This document shows positions 26,631 through 35,506 of a DNA stretch of 64,000 nucleotides, piece by piece. How positions within the stretch are numbered: the first letter of the stretch is position 1; each line of letters starts with the position of its first letter. Source of the DNA: Phycisphaeraceae bacterium (lineage in GTDB: Bacteria; Planctomycetota; Phycisphaerae; Phycisphaerales; SM1A02); assembly GCA_004213555.1 (NCBI GenBank), contig SHAP01000007.1, forward strand, positions 42,568 to 106,567, written 5' to 3'. A program made the position numbers and the translations under genes. Below the pieces are notes generated by a model, which had not been told where the DNA came from, searched no databases, and worked only from the letters and a program-made list of their open reading frames with translations.

Positions 26631-27284
26631 ATGTTCACGCAGCGTCCACACCAAATTCTTCGCCCTCAGGAGCCCGTCGCCGTTGCGGACGCTTTCTTTG
26701 AAAAGATGAACGCGCGGCGAAGTGTGCGTCAATTCTCTGACGAACCCGTTCCCGAAGCTTTGATCAGATCCTTGATCGCCACCGCAGGCACCGCCCCCAG
26801 TGGCGCGAACAAACAGCCTTGGAGATTCGCGGCAGTTCAGGATCCTGCCCTCAAATCAGAAATTCGCTGCGCCGCCGAGGCCGAAGAGCAAGCCTTCTAC
26901 AGTGGCCGGGCCAGTGAAGATTGGCTCCGCGACCTGGCCCCAATTGGCACCAATGACCAAAAGCCCTTTTTGGAAGAAGCTCCTTGGCTCATCGTCGTCC
27001 TGAAGAGGATGCGAGACGACCGGGACGAGAGACTCTCGGACAAGGTGTACTACGTCAACGAATCGGTGGGCATCGCCACGGGACTGTTGTTGGCCGCCGC
27101 CCAACACGCAGGCCTCGCCACCCTGACCCACACCCCCAGCCCCATGGGTTTCTTGGCCAATTGTCTGGGGGCATCCGAGCACGAACGACCTTTTGTGCTG
27201 ATCCCCATTGGATGGCCTCACCCCAATGCCATGGTCCCGGACCAAGAACGAAAGCCTTTGGATGACATCCTCACCATCCACTGA
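26631..27284 (+). CDS. Nitroreductase-family FMN oxidoreductase
   Basis: About 217 aa. RRSVRQFSDEPVP (about 30) and the GTAPSGANKQPWRF flavin-binding stretch (about 53-66) mark the nitroreductase fold. EAPWLIVVL and YYVNESVGIATGLLLAAAQHAG are typical of the iodotyrosine-deiodinase-like branch. FMN-dependent reduction of an aromatic or halogenated compound is likely, substrate unknown. ATG at 26631 is used; a TTG at 26628 is just upstream. Its 3' end overlaps the RsmB-like gene by 23 bases. Confidence 0.85.
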   Translation: MFTQRPHQILRPQEPVAVADAFFEKMNARRSVRQFSDEPVPEALIRSLIATAGTAPSGANKQPWRFAAVQDPALKSEIRCAAEAEEQAFYSGRASEDWLRDLAPIGTNDQKPFLEEAPWLIVVLKRMRDDRDERLSDKVYYVNESVGIATGLLLAAAQHAGLATLTHTPSPMGFLANCLGASEHERPFVLIPIGWPHPNAMVPDQERKPLDDILTIH

Positions 27285-28125
27285 GCTGCCCGCTGATCTC
27301 GTCGAGGGCGTCCGCGCCTCACTCAGTCCTGATCAATTTGGCGGTTGGCTCGCGGCCCTTCCACATGGGGCAGGGCGGGTGATCAGAGCCCACACTGAAG
27401 GTGCCATAAGGGAACTCGAAGCTGAAGTCGGCCCCCTTCCCCCACTTCCCGAAAGCGATGCCACCCAGATTCGCGCCATACCCTCAGATCAACTCGAAGC
27501 GGCCAAAGCATGGCCTGGGTTTCAGGATGGAAGAGCGTGGATGCACACACCGGGAAGTGTTCGTGTCGCCCCTGCACTCGCGCCTCAGCCCGGAGATCGA
27601 GTGCTTGACCTCTGTGCGGCGCCAGGCAGCAAAACTGGACACTTGGCTTGGCTCATGCGCCAGCAAGGTGAACTCGTGGTCAATGAATTGAGCCGAAACC
27701 GAGCCCAACGCCTGCAACGCAATCTCAAACTCATGAACATCGTGGCCACGGTGCTGACCGGACCAGGTGAGTCCTTGGGCAGACGGCTTGGCCCGACTTT
27801 TGATCGAGTTCTCGTGGATGTGCCGTGTTCAGGTACCGGAAGAGTGTGGCTGGGTGATCCTCGCACCTGGGGCGAATGGAGTGTTCGAGCCGTCAAGAGA
27901 TTGGCAAAGCTGCAGCGGATGCTGCTTCATTCTGGAATCGCGGCCCTCAAACCTGGCGGCACGTTGGTGTATTCCACCTGTTCACTCCTTCAAGAAGAAA
28001 ACGAAGCGGTGTTGGCAAAAATCCCCGGGGATGTCACCGTGGAATGGACAAAGCAGTTCACGCCTGAACCGGCAGTGCCGGTTATTGAGGAAGGGTTTTT
28101 CCTCGCCCGGCTCCGACGCGAGTGA
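27262..28125 (+). CDS. RsmB/NOP2/Sun-family RNA (cytosine-C5) methyltransferase
   Basis: About 287 aa. The AdoMet-binding motif DRVLDLCAAPGSKTGHLA, the motif IV Cys (DVPCSGTG) and the motif VI catalytic Cys (YSTCSL) are all present. The protein is short and lacks the NusB-like N-terminal domain of E. coli RsmB; it is a minimal family member. The target (16S rRNA or another RNA) cannot be told. Start at 27262 is used because upstream residues come from the frame inside the nitroreductase gene. Its end overlaps the convergent MFS gene by 44 bases. Confidence 0.87.
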   Translation: MTSSPSTELPADLVEGVRASLSPDQFGGWLAALPHGAGRVIRAHTEGAIRELEAEVGPLPPLPESDATQIRAIPSDQLEAAKAWPGFQDGRAWMHTPGSVRVAPALAPQPGDRVLDLCAAPGSKTGHLAWLMRQQGELVVNELSRNRAQRLQRNLKLMNIVATVLTGPGESLGRRLGPTFDRVLVDVPCSGTGRVWLGDPRTWGEWSVRAVKRLAKLQRMLLHSGIAALKPGGTLVYSTCSLLQEENEAVLAKIPGDVTVEWTKQFTPEPAVPVIEEGFFLARLRRE

Positions 28126-29314
28126 TGTGACTGGCGCGGCCCAAAAATCGAACCGCCAAGAGCAGGAACACCAAGGACAAGCCAGTGGCCACGGCCAACT
28201 GGTCCTGACGATCGGGCCACACCGACAACAACAACAACGTCAAAGAAAACAAGCCTCGCCCCAAGAGACTTTGAAGACTCAGCATCGTGGCTTTGCGATC
28301 CTCACCAATCCGGGAAAGCAGAGCCGCGCGATGAGGCGCGTTGGCCGCGGCCCGTGGCATGCTGCGACCCAACGCCAATGCAACCGCCACGACGGTCATG
28401 ATTTGATGTTGCACCGCCAGCCACATCGACGCGTTCAGAATCGTGACGAAGAGGGTGCTGAACAACAACGTCCCGGAGAGGCCGAATCGAGACCGCAACC
28501 AAGGCCCCATGCCGGCGGCCCAGGCGGCAAGCAACATGGCAAAAGTCCAGTGCACCCCGGCGGTGATCCCAACAAAGGCATCGCCCGAAAGATCCCTCAG
28601 GGCAGGCTGCAAATATTCCCAAGGAATGTGCCAGAGCACGATCATGCCCGCCCACCATGCCACCAGTCGCCACACGGACGCATCGCGCATGTCGTGCAAG
28701 CAACGCCTCAGCTGCTTCCACGGTGCGGCGGCCCTTTCGGATCTTGGCGGTTCCACCATCTTCAAGAGCAACACAAACGCAGCCAAAGAGGAAATGGCGG
28801 TGAGGATGTACGCCAGCCTGGGCTCGACCACCCAACACACACCCCCAAGAGCAGCCGCCCCCGCCGAAGCCAAAAATCCCAACCGACTCGATCGCGCCTC
28901 CAAACGCTCGTACCGGTCACCGGCTGAGGATTGCAACGTGTCGTGCAAGAAGGCGGCATCGGTGCCACTGGTGAAGGCGAAGCCAGCCGCCAAGAACAGT
29001 TGGGCCGTGGCCAACAAAACAAAGTCACCTTCACCTGAAGCAGCAAACAACAGGGCCGAGACCACATGGGCGGCTTTGGAAATCAGAAGCGTGGGACGGC
29101 GACCAATGCGATCGCTGAACCAACCGCTGGGCACCTCCAACAAAACCACCGACGCGTAATAAATGGCCTCAAGTTGGAGCACCTGAACCAGTGGCAAGCG
29201 GGCCAAGAAATACAGGAAGAAGATGGGATACCAGAAGTGCAATCCGGTCAGAAAACGATAGGGCAACCACCAACGGAGGTTCTGGTGCACAGATGGTTCG
29301 GATCGACTGGACAA
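28082..29314 (-). CDS. MFS transporter
   Basis: 410 aa with about 12 hydrophobic helices. The MFS loop 2-3 motif is recognisable as GWFSDRIGRRP (about 63-73). Typical for 12-helix exporters of drugs or metabolites, but the substrate is unknown. It starts with TTG. The 5' end lies 60 bases from a divergent unknown gene. Confidence 0.82.
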   Translation of the reverse strand: MSSRSEPSVHQNLRWWLPYRFLTGLHFWYPIFFLYFLARLPLVQVLQLEAIYYASVVLLEVPSGWFSDRIGRRPTLLISKAAHVVSALLFAASGEGDFVLLATAQLFLAAGFAFTSGTDAAFLHDTLQSSAGDRYERLEARSSRLGFLASAGAAALGGVCWVVEPRLAYILTAISSLAAFVLLLKMVEPPRSERAAAPWKQLRRCLHDMRDASVWRLVAWWAGMIVLWHIPWEYLQPALRDLSGDAFVGITAGVHWTFAMLLAAWAAGMGPWLRSRFGLSGTLLFSTLFVTILNASMWLAVQHQIMTVVAVALALGRSMPRAAANAPHRAALLSRIGEDRKATMLSLQSLLGRGLFSLTLLLLSVWPDRQDQLAVATGLSLVFLLLAVRFLGRASHITRVGAGRGKTLPQ

Positions 29315-29374
29315 CGTTCATCTATCGGCACGGAAGCAGGGGTTCCTTGGAGGAAGTGCCGGTTTTGGGGCACA

Positions 29375-29920
29375 ATGGACAACGTGTCTGAGGCCCACAA
29401 CGACAAATATGGCAAGAACCGAACTTTGAGGCGGATGGCCGAACTTCAAGATCGCGCCGATGGCTGGGCCAATCGACTTCGGAGCTCGTTCATCGACCAA
29501 GGTGTCGACGTGCTCTTTTTGGAAGGCTCGGTCCTTGCCGTTGAAGCCTGGTGCGACCAAGAGCGACTGTGGCGCGAATGCATTCGCGGGACCATGGCGG
29601 TACCAAACAAAGAACTTCGTTTCGTGGAACGACTGCTGGCAGATCATGGCTACCGATTTGGACCACCACCCCGCGATATGGACTTGCTCTTGGCCACCCA
29701 GCGCGGCGGAGGCCGAGCCTCGCATGCCTTGGTGGACCAAGGGCATCCTTTCAAACATGACCCACGCAGCGTGAAAGGCCAAACAGAGCGCGGTCATTTC
29801 CTTCGGGAGGCGATGGAGCCTATCGATAGCTATTGGCATCGACACAACCAACTCCATGAAAGCGAGCCCAGACTCGTGGCGGAGTGTTTGGGGCTTCGGA
29901 CCACCGCACTCGGAAAATAA
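29375..29920 (+). CDS. Hypothetical protein, unknown family
   Basis: 181 aa, soluble, rich in Arg, Glu and Leu and with no signal peptide. An acidic/basic N-terminal helix is followed by VDVLFLEGSVLAVEAWCDQERLW and GPPPRDMDLLLATQ. Conserved-looking positions are W, C and H residues (HRHNQLHESEP near the end). No motif was recognised. The frame extends upstream to 29066 but that part runs antisense through the MFS gene; ATG at 29375 is preferred. Confidence 0.55.
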   Translation: MDNVSEAHNDKYGKNRTLRRMAELQDRADGWANRLRSSFIDQGVDVLFLEGSVLAVEAWCDQERLWRECIRGTMAVPNKELRFVERLLADHGYRFGPPPRDMDLLLATQRGGGRASHALVDQGHPFKHDPRSVKGQTERGHFLREAMEPIDSYWHRHNQLHESEPRLVAECLGLRTTALGK

Positions 29921-29959
29921 GCGCTGGACGATCGCCGCGTTTCAATTTTCAGGAAAGCC

Positions 29960-30745
29960 TTACTCAGCCATCTGGGGGGCAGAAAGAGAACGCAACCAGA
30001 TGTTTCGGAACGAGATGGGGTCCCCATGGTCTTGAAAGCGGAGCGGCCCAACCGGGTCGTGGGGTTCGTATGAAGTCCGTGCCTTGTCCCGGGTCGGACC
30101 AAGCAGACCCACATGGTCTTGCACCAACACGCCGTTGATCATCACGGTCAACGTGGCGGGACGAACGAGATCACCCTCGTCATCAAATCGTGGACCACGA
30201 AACACAATGTCGTATGTGTTCCACTGACCCGCTGGCTTGATGGGGTTGGCCAAAGGGGGGAATTGTCCATAAATTGAGCCTGCCATCCCATCCGAGTAGG
30301 ACTCGTTTTCGAATGTGTGCAAAATCTGAACTTCGTACCGGTCCAAGAAGAACACGCCACTGTTCCCACCCATTTGCCCATTCACGCTGCGTCCTTCAGG
30401 AAACTTCCATTCGAGGTGGAGCTGACAATCGCCAAAAGAGTCACGGGAGTGGATGTCACCTGTGCCAGGGTTGACCTTGAGGACACCATCCTCGAAGGAC
30501 CAAAGACAGGGCTGGTCTCCGGAGCGAAGGGCGTCCGTACCAGATTCGGCCCCCACCAGCACGACGGCATCAGAAGGGACTCCATTTTCAATCGCAACCA
30601 CCGGCGGCTTGGGACGGTCTTCATCGTGCACCTTCCACCGGAAGCCATCGTCTTCCGTGGAGAGTCCGCTGACCCCACCGGCGGCCAACGTCGAAAGGGC
30701 GATTCCAACGGCGACAACCGACAATGCACGAATTTGACAGGGCAT
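29960..30745 (-). CDS. DUF1080 (3-keto-disaccharide hydrolase-like) secreted protein
   Basis: About 261 aa. The signal peptide is followed by the DUF1080 concanavalin-like fold: SFEDGVLKVNPGTGDIHSRD, then FGDCQLHLEWKFPEG, then GGNSGVFFLDRYEVQILH, and NTYDIVFRGPRFD. Family members act on, or bind, glycans and are very frequent in planctomycetes. AAGGAG lies just upstream of the ATG at 30745; the longer frame to 30781 has no such support. Confidence 0.87.
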   Translation of the reverse strand: MPCQIRALSVVAVGIALSTLAAGGVSGLSTEDDGFRWKVHDEDRPKPPVVAIENGVPSDAVVLVGAESGTDALRSGDQPCLWSFEDGVLKVNPGTGDIHSRDSFGDCQLHLEWKFPEGRSVNGQMGGNSGVFFLDRYEVQILHTFENESYSDGMAGSIYGQFPPLANPIKPAGQWNTYDIVFRGPRFDDEGDLVRPATLTVMINGVLVQDHVGLLGPTRDKARTSYEPHDPVGPLRFQDHGDPISFRNIWLRSLSAPQMAE

Positions 30746-30785
30746 GAAACTTTCTCCTTGAATAAGAGATGCTAACGTCAAGGCA

Positions 30786-31181
30786 ATGAATCACGCGACG
30801 CCGTTTACCGTTGGTTTGGCCGATACCGATGCGTTGGGAGTGGCCTACCACCCCTACGCGCTTCAATTGGCCCAACGCAACCTCGAGTCGTGGCTCGCGA
30901 GCCTCGGATTGCCCTTGGCCGAAATCGTCAAGAACCACACTTGGGCTTTGCCCGTGGTTCGGGTGGAACTTGACTGGCACCAGCCCCTAGAACTCGGCAC
31001 CGAAGGCGAGACGCTCCTCACTGGCGTGGAGCCAGGATCAAAATCGCTCACGCTGACGCATGCGATCCAAGTGGGCGATCAAAAAGCCGCCACCGTCAAA
31101 GTGGTCCACGCTTGCCTCGACCGAACCACCGGCCAAAGCATGATGCTGCCAACGGTGCTCAAAAACGTCTTACCCTCCTGA
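30786..31181 (+). CDS. menI: 4HBT-family acyl-CoA thioesterase, probable DHNA-CoA thioesterase
   Basis: 131 aa, a normal length for a hotdog-fold 4HBT thioesterase. The family start TDALGVAYHPYALQLAQRNLESWL (read from residue 13) is present with its Asp. It lies convergent to menE with a 12-base overlap. Menaquinone synthesis needs hydrolysis of 1,4-dihydroxy-2-naphthoyl-CoA, and no other gene here fits. The MenI assignment is therefore from context; a general thioesterase is the alternative. Confidence 0.6.
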   Translation: MNHATPFTVGLADTDALGVAYHPYALQLAQRNLESWLASLGLPLAEIVKNHTWALPVVRVELDWHQPLELGTEGETLLTGVEPGSKSLTLTHAIQVGDQKAATVKVVHACLDRTTGQSMMLPTVLKNVLPS

Positions 31182-32309
31182 AGAGGCCCGTTGCCAAACA
31201 GGGCTGACCTCAACCAGCAGATCGCGGAGTGAAGCACGATTTGGCTTATGCCCCCCCATCTCCGGCAACCGATACACCGCATGCGGGGCAGACCACGGCT
31301 CACGATCGCGAGCAAAGGCATCAAGCACTTCCAGAGTTGGCATCCCATCGAGGAACGCCACTGGGACGTTTTGCCATCGGGGATGGGCTTGGGCAAGCAC
31401 CACCGCTTGGCGGACTCCCTCCAAAGCAAGCAATGACGCTTGCATCGCGGCGGGACGGACATTGTGTCCGCCGCAAGTAAACCCATCATCCCGGCGGCCA
31501 TTGATCATCAAACTCCCATCTTCAGCCAAACGACCAAGGTCTCCCGTGCGGATTGGATGTTCTGAGAAGGGACCACAGGCCACCACCTCGCCGTTGTCGA
31601 TGGACAGCTGGATCCCAGGCAAGGGATGTCCTGCATACCCGTCGGGTTCTGTTCCGAATCGTTGACCAACGGTTGCCGCGGCCGCAGTCTCAGTGGCACC
31701 CCATGTGGCGTACAAGGGCCAGCCCAAATCCAAAGCTTGTTGAATCCATGCTGGTGGGGTGGAAGCGCCGCCAACCAAAGCGCAGCGAAGCTTTGCCGAG
31801 GGGCGAACTCCAGCGTCCAAAAGATCCCGAAGTTGAGTGGGCACCAACGAAATGTGGGTGCATCTCTCAACCAGGTCGGCTGGTTTCCCAGGATCTGCGA
31901 CCGCAGAAGCCACCAATGCTCTGACCAACACCGAGATGCCACCAATGTGATCGCAAGGCAGGCACCATCCCCAAGAATCTCCAGGGCCAAAATGAACGGC
32001 ATCGTTCACGAGAGAGGCCATGTGCAACATTGCTTCCCAACGCAACGTTCTGACTTTGGGCTCCCCCGTGGTTCCACTGGTCCGCAAATGAACCAAGGCA
32101 TCGGGAGAAATCTCTCCCGGGACCACCGCATGGGTGGGACCTCCCATCGCGTCACGAAGCAGATCCACCGAGTCTTGATCTTGAAGCGTGCCCAAAAAAC
32201 GACCGGCAAAATCAGCACCAGGAGGCAGATCAAAAGGCCCAGCCCCAGCGCACAGTCCAACGGAAGAACCGCGAACCAATTCACGTTGAAGCCGAGACGC
32301 TAAATCCAT
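31170..32309 (-). CDS. menE: o-Succinylbenzoate-CoA ligase (AMP-binding)
   Basis: About 379 aa, shorter than typical MenE (450-490) because the N-terminal part is reduced. ANL motifs: LRTSGTTGEPKVR (A3), YATWGATETAAA (A5), IRTGDLGRLAEDGSLMINGR (A7) and GHKPNRASLR (A10 with the catalytic Lys). It converts o-succinylbenzoate to its CoA ester with ATP. The start at 32309 overlaps the menC stop by 10 bases; a longer frame to 32462 lies inside menC and is not used. Confidence 0.85.
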   Translation of the reverse strand: MDLASRLQRELVRGSSVGLCAGAGPFDLPPGADFAGRFLGTLQDQDSVDLLRDAMGGPTHAVVPGEISPDALVHLRTSGTTGEPKVRTLRWEAMLHMASLVNDAVHFGPGDSWGWCLPCDHIGGISVLVRALVASAVADPGKPADLVERCTHISLVPTQLRDLLDAGVRPSAKLRCALVGGASTPPAWIQQALDLGWPLYATWGATETAAAATVGQRFGTEPDGYAGHPLPGIQLSIDNGEVVACGPFSEHPIRTGDLGRLAEDGSLMINGRRDDGFTCGGHNVRPAAMQASLLALEGVRQAVVLAQAHPRWQNVPVAFLDGMPTLEVLDAFARDREPWSAPHAVYRLPEMGGHKPNRASLRDLLVEVSPVWQRASSGG

Positions 32310-33196
32310 GGCTGCCAATCCAGTTCGGGCAACTCGACATCTTGTAACGATGACGCCATGTTGATTCGGGGCCAATCTTGATACAAATTTGAAGTGCCCA
32401 GCCCCTGGGCTCGACTCAACCCGTACTCCTGAGCCACTCGACACAACACTCCCAAGGTCCAAGGTGACTCAAAGCAACTGGTCAAAACCACGTCTCGTTG
32501 AAGATTCCGCGCACACGTGATTTCATCCCCCAATTCTTCAAGCGAGCCCAGTCGCGTGGGCTTCATGACATGAACCCACGCGCCAGCTTCATCCTCATGA
32601 CGAGAAGCTGCGGGGTCATGAAGCGACTCGTCCAAGGCCACTGGTACAACTTTGGCCAGCTCGGGCAATCGCGCGGGGTCGACCAAAGGTTCCTCCACAT
32701 ATTCAATGCGGTCCTGAGGCAGACATGAGACCACTTCTAGCACTTGATCCAAGCTCAGTAGCCGATTGCCATCCAAACGAAGTCGACAGTCCGGTGAGCG
32801 CTCAAGAATCGAAAGAAGACGTGGAAGGTCTCGGCTGGGCTCGCGGCCAATTTTCACCTTGATCACGGAGTGCTCATCGAGTTTGGCGTCTTCATCCACG
32901 ACCAGACTGTTCATGGCGGGCAAGGTTCGCTTGGAGTCACGCTGTGTCCAAACATCACATTGCAACTGGGCCCGAAGCACGCTGTCCGCAAATCTGGCTG
33001 ACGGGGTACGCAAGGTGCCCGCTGCCAAATCATCCAAGGCTTCCGCAAGGCTTTCTTGATGCAAACCGGGGAGCGGGGAAATTTCAGCCACGCAACCATT
33101 GGCTTCCACGAAAGCCAAGTCCCGCTGCAGCAGCCCATGCGCCACCGGCAAGGCGTAAGGCATCGGGACAGAAAGCGTGGCAAATCGCGTGATCAT
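32300..33196 (-). CDS. menC: o-Succinylbenzoate synthase (enolase superfamily)
   Basis: About 298 aa. The enolase-fold catalytic set is present: KVKIG (Lys pair about 123-125), then the metal ligands in RLRLDGN, EYVEEP and ALDES, and the second Lys in HVMKPTRLG. It dehydrates SHCHC to o-succinylbenzoate. It starts within an ATGA overlap with the menA stop. Confidence 0.88.
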   Translation of the reverse strand: MITRFATLSVPMPYALPVAHGLLQRDLAFVEANGCVAEISPLPGLHQESLAEALDDLAAGTLRTPSARFADSVLRAQLQCDVWTQRDSKRTLPAMNSLVVDEDAKLDEHSVIKVKIGREPSRDLPRLLSILERSPDCRLRLDGNRLLSLDQVLEVVSCLPQDRIEYVEEPLVDPARLPELAKVVPVALDESLHDPAASRHEDEAGAWVHVMKPTRLGSLEELGDEITCARNLQRDVVLTSCFESPWTLGVLCRVAQEYGLSRAQGLGTSNLYQDWPRINMASSLQDVELPELDWQPWI

Positions 33197-34026
33197 CCGA
33201 GTACCAATCCCACCGCGGTGAGCAACGACCATCCAAACAGGGCGGCGGCCGTCGGACCGAGTACAAATGGCTTCATCAAGGGAACCCCCAAGGCCAGCAC
33301 CCCAAGACCTGCCAAGACATCAACTTTCAACGCCAAGTAACCGCTCAAAGCCGCCGAGCCAAAGAGCATCACCCGCCACTGCCAACGCACAAATGTGGGG
33401 CCACAGCGAACCGCGAGCGTCTTTTTCCCAACCGTGGCATCTTCCGCGTGGTCCCGAAGGTTGTTGATGGCCAACAACGCAACCGCCAAAAGGCCGGGGC
33501 CAAATCCAAGGCACCAACTGACTTCATCCATTGAACCACCGGCAGCAAAGATGGTCCCGGAAACCGCCACCGGACCAAACATCACCAGAACCACCACATC
33601 GGCGGTTCCGCAATATGCCATGGGGTACGGACCGGCCGTGTAGGCCCAAGCCAAGAAGGCCGAGCACACAGCCAGCGGAGCGAAGATCCATGAAACCGTG
33701 AACGCCAACCATCCCCCGATCGCCATCCCCAAGCACAGGACAAGGGCCGCGGCCCTCCACATGGCTCGAGGGGAGATGCGACCGCTCGCTACCGCACGCT
33801 GGGGCTTGTCTCCATTGGCTCGATCTTGGTCTGCGCCCCGTTCAAAATCCGCGACATCGTTTACAAAATTGCAACCGATTTGGAAGCACAATGCGGCAGC
33901 AGTTGCCATCAAAATGGGAAACACTCGAAATTGATTGTGGGCCAGCAACCACCCTGTGGCCAGCACCAGTGGCGCGAAGGCTGCAGCCAAGGTCCGTGGC
34001 CTGGTTGCCGCAATCCAGTCGTGCAT
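33193..34026 (-). CDS. menA: 1,4-Dihydroxy-2-naphthoate polyprenyltransferase (UbiA family)
   Basis: About 277 aa, with about eight membrane helices. The two prenyl-diphosphate sites are NFVNDVADFERGAD (about 53-66) and NNLRDHAEDATVGKKTLAVR (about 188-207). It attaches the isoprenoid tail to DHNA in the membrane. Start at 34026 (TGATG with the menB stop); a GTG three bases upstream is also possible. Confidence 0.9.
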   Translation of the reverse strand: MHDWIAATRPRTLAAAFAPLVLATGWLLAHNQFRVFPILMATAAALCFQIGCNFVNDVADFERGADQDRANGDKPQRAVASGRISPRAMWRAAALVLCLGMAIGGWLAFTVSWIFAPLAVCSAFLAWAYTAGPYPMAYCGTADVVVLVMFGPVAVSGTIFAAGGSMDEVSWCLGFGPGLLAVALLAINNLRDHAEDATVGKKTLAVRCGPTFVRWQWRVMLFGSAALSGYLALKVDVLAGLGVLALGVPLMKPFVLGPTAAALFGWSLLTAVGLVLG

Positions 34027-34844
34027 CACGGCCGCCGTGGGTATTTGGAGAAATCAGGGGGACGTTTCTCCACGTAGGCATTGCGCCCCTCTTGCCCTTC
34101 TTCGCTCATGTAGAAGAGCATGGTGGCGTTTCCAGCCAGCTCCTGAAGTCCCGCCTGACCATCGCAATCGGCATTCAACGCGGCCTTCAAACATCGAATG
34201 GCGATGGGTGATTTGTTCAAGATCTCGCGGCACCACTGCTCGGTCTTGGCCTCCAACTTTTCGTAAGGCACAACTGCATTGACCAAGCCCCAGTCCAATG
34301 CTTGCTTTGCGTCGTACTGGCGGCACAAAAACCAGATCTCGCGGGCCCGCTTCTGGCCAATGATGCGGGCCATATACGACGCGCCCCATCCGCCGTCGAA
34401 TGAACCCACTTTGGGCCCAGTCTGACCGAACCTCGCGTTGTCTGAACAGATGGTCAGGTCACACAACATATGCAGAACGTGCCCGCCGCCAATCGCGTAG
34501 CCCGCCACTGAAGCAATGACCGGTTTGGGACAAGTTCGAATCTCTCGTTGAAAATCAAGCACGTGCAGTCCAGTGTGGCCATCTTCATCGCCGTATCCAT
34601 CGTCCCCACGCACCTTCTGATCGCCACCCGAGCAGAAAGCCAATTCACCTTCGCCGCGGAGAATGACGACACCAACCGAGCCGTCCATTCGGGCCATTTG
34701 CAAGGCTTCGCGCATTTCAATCACGGTACGAGGCCGGAAAGCATTCCGAACTTCGGGACGACAGATGGTGATTCTGGCAATTCCGTCTCCAGTGGTCTCG
34801 TAGCTGATGTCCGTAAATTCACCTTGGGGGGTGTACACCGTCAT
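34026..34844 (-). CDS. menB: 1,4-Dihydroxy-2-naphthoyl-CoA synthase
   Basis: About 272 aa, crotonase fold. [12 protein letters not shown] forms the oxyanion-hole loop and [16 protein letters not shown] the MenB-specific active-site segment (Ser/Asp). The C-terminus ends [13 protein letters not shown], as in known MenB. It cyclises o-succinylbenzoyl-CoA. The start at 34844 is fixed by ATGA overlap with the menH stop; upstream in-frame sequence to 35114 is inside menH. Confidence 0.94.
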   Translation of the reverse strand: MTVYTPQGEFTDISYETTGDGIARITICRPEVRNAFRPRTVIEMREALQMARMDGSVGVVILRGEGELAFCSGGDQKVRGDDGYGDEDGHTGLHVLDFQREIRTCPKPVIASVAGYAIGGGHVLHMLCDLTICSDNARFGQTGPKVGSFDGGWGASYMARIIGQKRAREIWFLCRQYDAKQALDWGLVNAVVPYEKLEAKTEQWCREILNKSPIAIRCLKAALNADCDGQAGLQELAGNATMLFYMSEEGQEGRNAYVEKRPPDFSKYPRRP

Positions 34845-35506
34845 GACTTCAACTCCTTGAAGAGCTCTTGAATGGCCATCGCCGTGGCCTCTGGTGACTC
34901 CAAATGGATGGCATGACCAGATCGTGGAATCACGCGATGGGGAAAGGATTCTGGAGGTATACGATAGGCTTGATCGAGATTTCCGACCACAAAGCCAAGA
35001 CGACCTTCGAGCTTTGGCACCGGTGTCCGACCCGGTGAAGCGGCAGAAAGCACGGTTGCCCACGCATCGGATTGTTGCACCACTGTGGAGCGGCGAGCCT
35101 TGAGTTCTTCCCACACCGATGAAGATCGAAGGGCATCAAACAGCGGCTGTTGGTACCAAGAATGGAGAAAACCATGCGGATCGTGCCGAAGTTCTCGAGC
35201 TCGCTCATCATCAATTTGGGCCCGGTGATCGCGGGCCTCGGCCCCATGAAGTCCAATGCCTGCCGAAAGGCCAATTGAGGGCGTTCCGTCTTGGGCCGCC
35301 AACATCACCCTTCCTCCCATGGAATACCCAATCCGCACATCCGCCGAAATACTCTGCAACTGGGTGGCCATTTCAACAATGGATCCCCCTCCAAGATCAA
35401 GTGGTGTCAACACCTGCCATGACCAATCTTCGGAACACGCGGCGATCACCCCATCAAAATCAGAAGGGTCGCCAAGGAATCCGGCAACCGCTACGACGGA
35501 CGGCAT
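34841..35506 (-). CDS. menH: Probable SHCHC synthase (alpha/beta hydrolase)
   Basis: 221 aa. The nucleophile elbow GYSMGGR (about 79-85) and the late [12 protein letters not shown] carry the Ser and His of the triad. MenH removes pyruvate from SEPHCHC. The sequence is diverged, but it sits between menD and menB, overlapping menD by 16 bases, which supports the call. Confidence 0.82.
   Translation of the reverse strand: MPSVVAVAGFLGDPSDFDGVIAACSEDWSWQVLTPLDLGGGSIVEMATQLQSISADVRIGYSMGGRVMLAAQDGTPSIGLSAGIGLHGAEARDHRAQIDDERARELRHDPHGFLHSWYQQPLFDALRSSSVWEELKARRSTVVQQSDAWATVLSAASPGRTPVPKLEGRLGFVVGNLDQAYRIPPESFPHRVIPRSGHAIHLESPEATAMAIQELFKELKS

Noticed and set aside
27767..28927. A 386-codon plus-strand frame spanning the RsmB-like and MFS genes
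   Set aside because: It is out of frame with a well-supported RsmB-like gene and antisense to the MFS gene; Gln/Arg/His-rich with no motif.
34845..35114. N-terminal extension of menB to 35114
   Set aside because: It lies inside menH, has no MenB similarity, and an ATGA start overlap at 34844 explains the real start.
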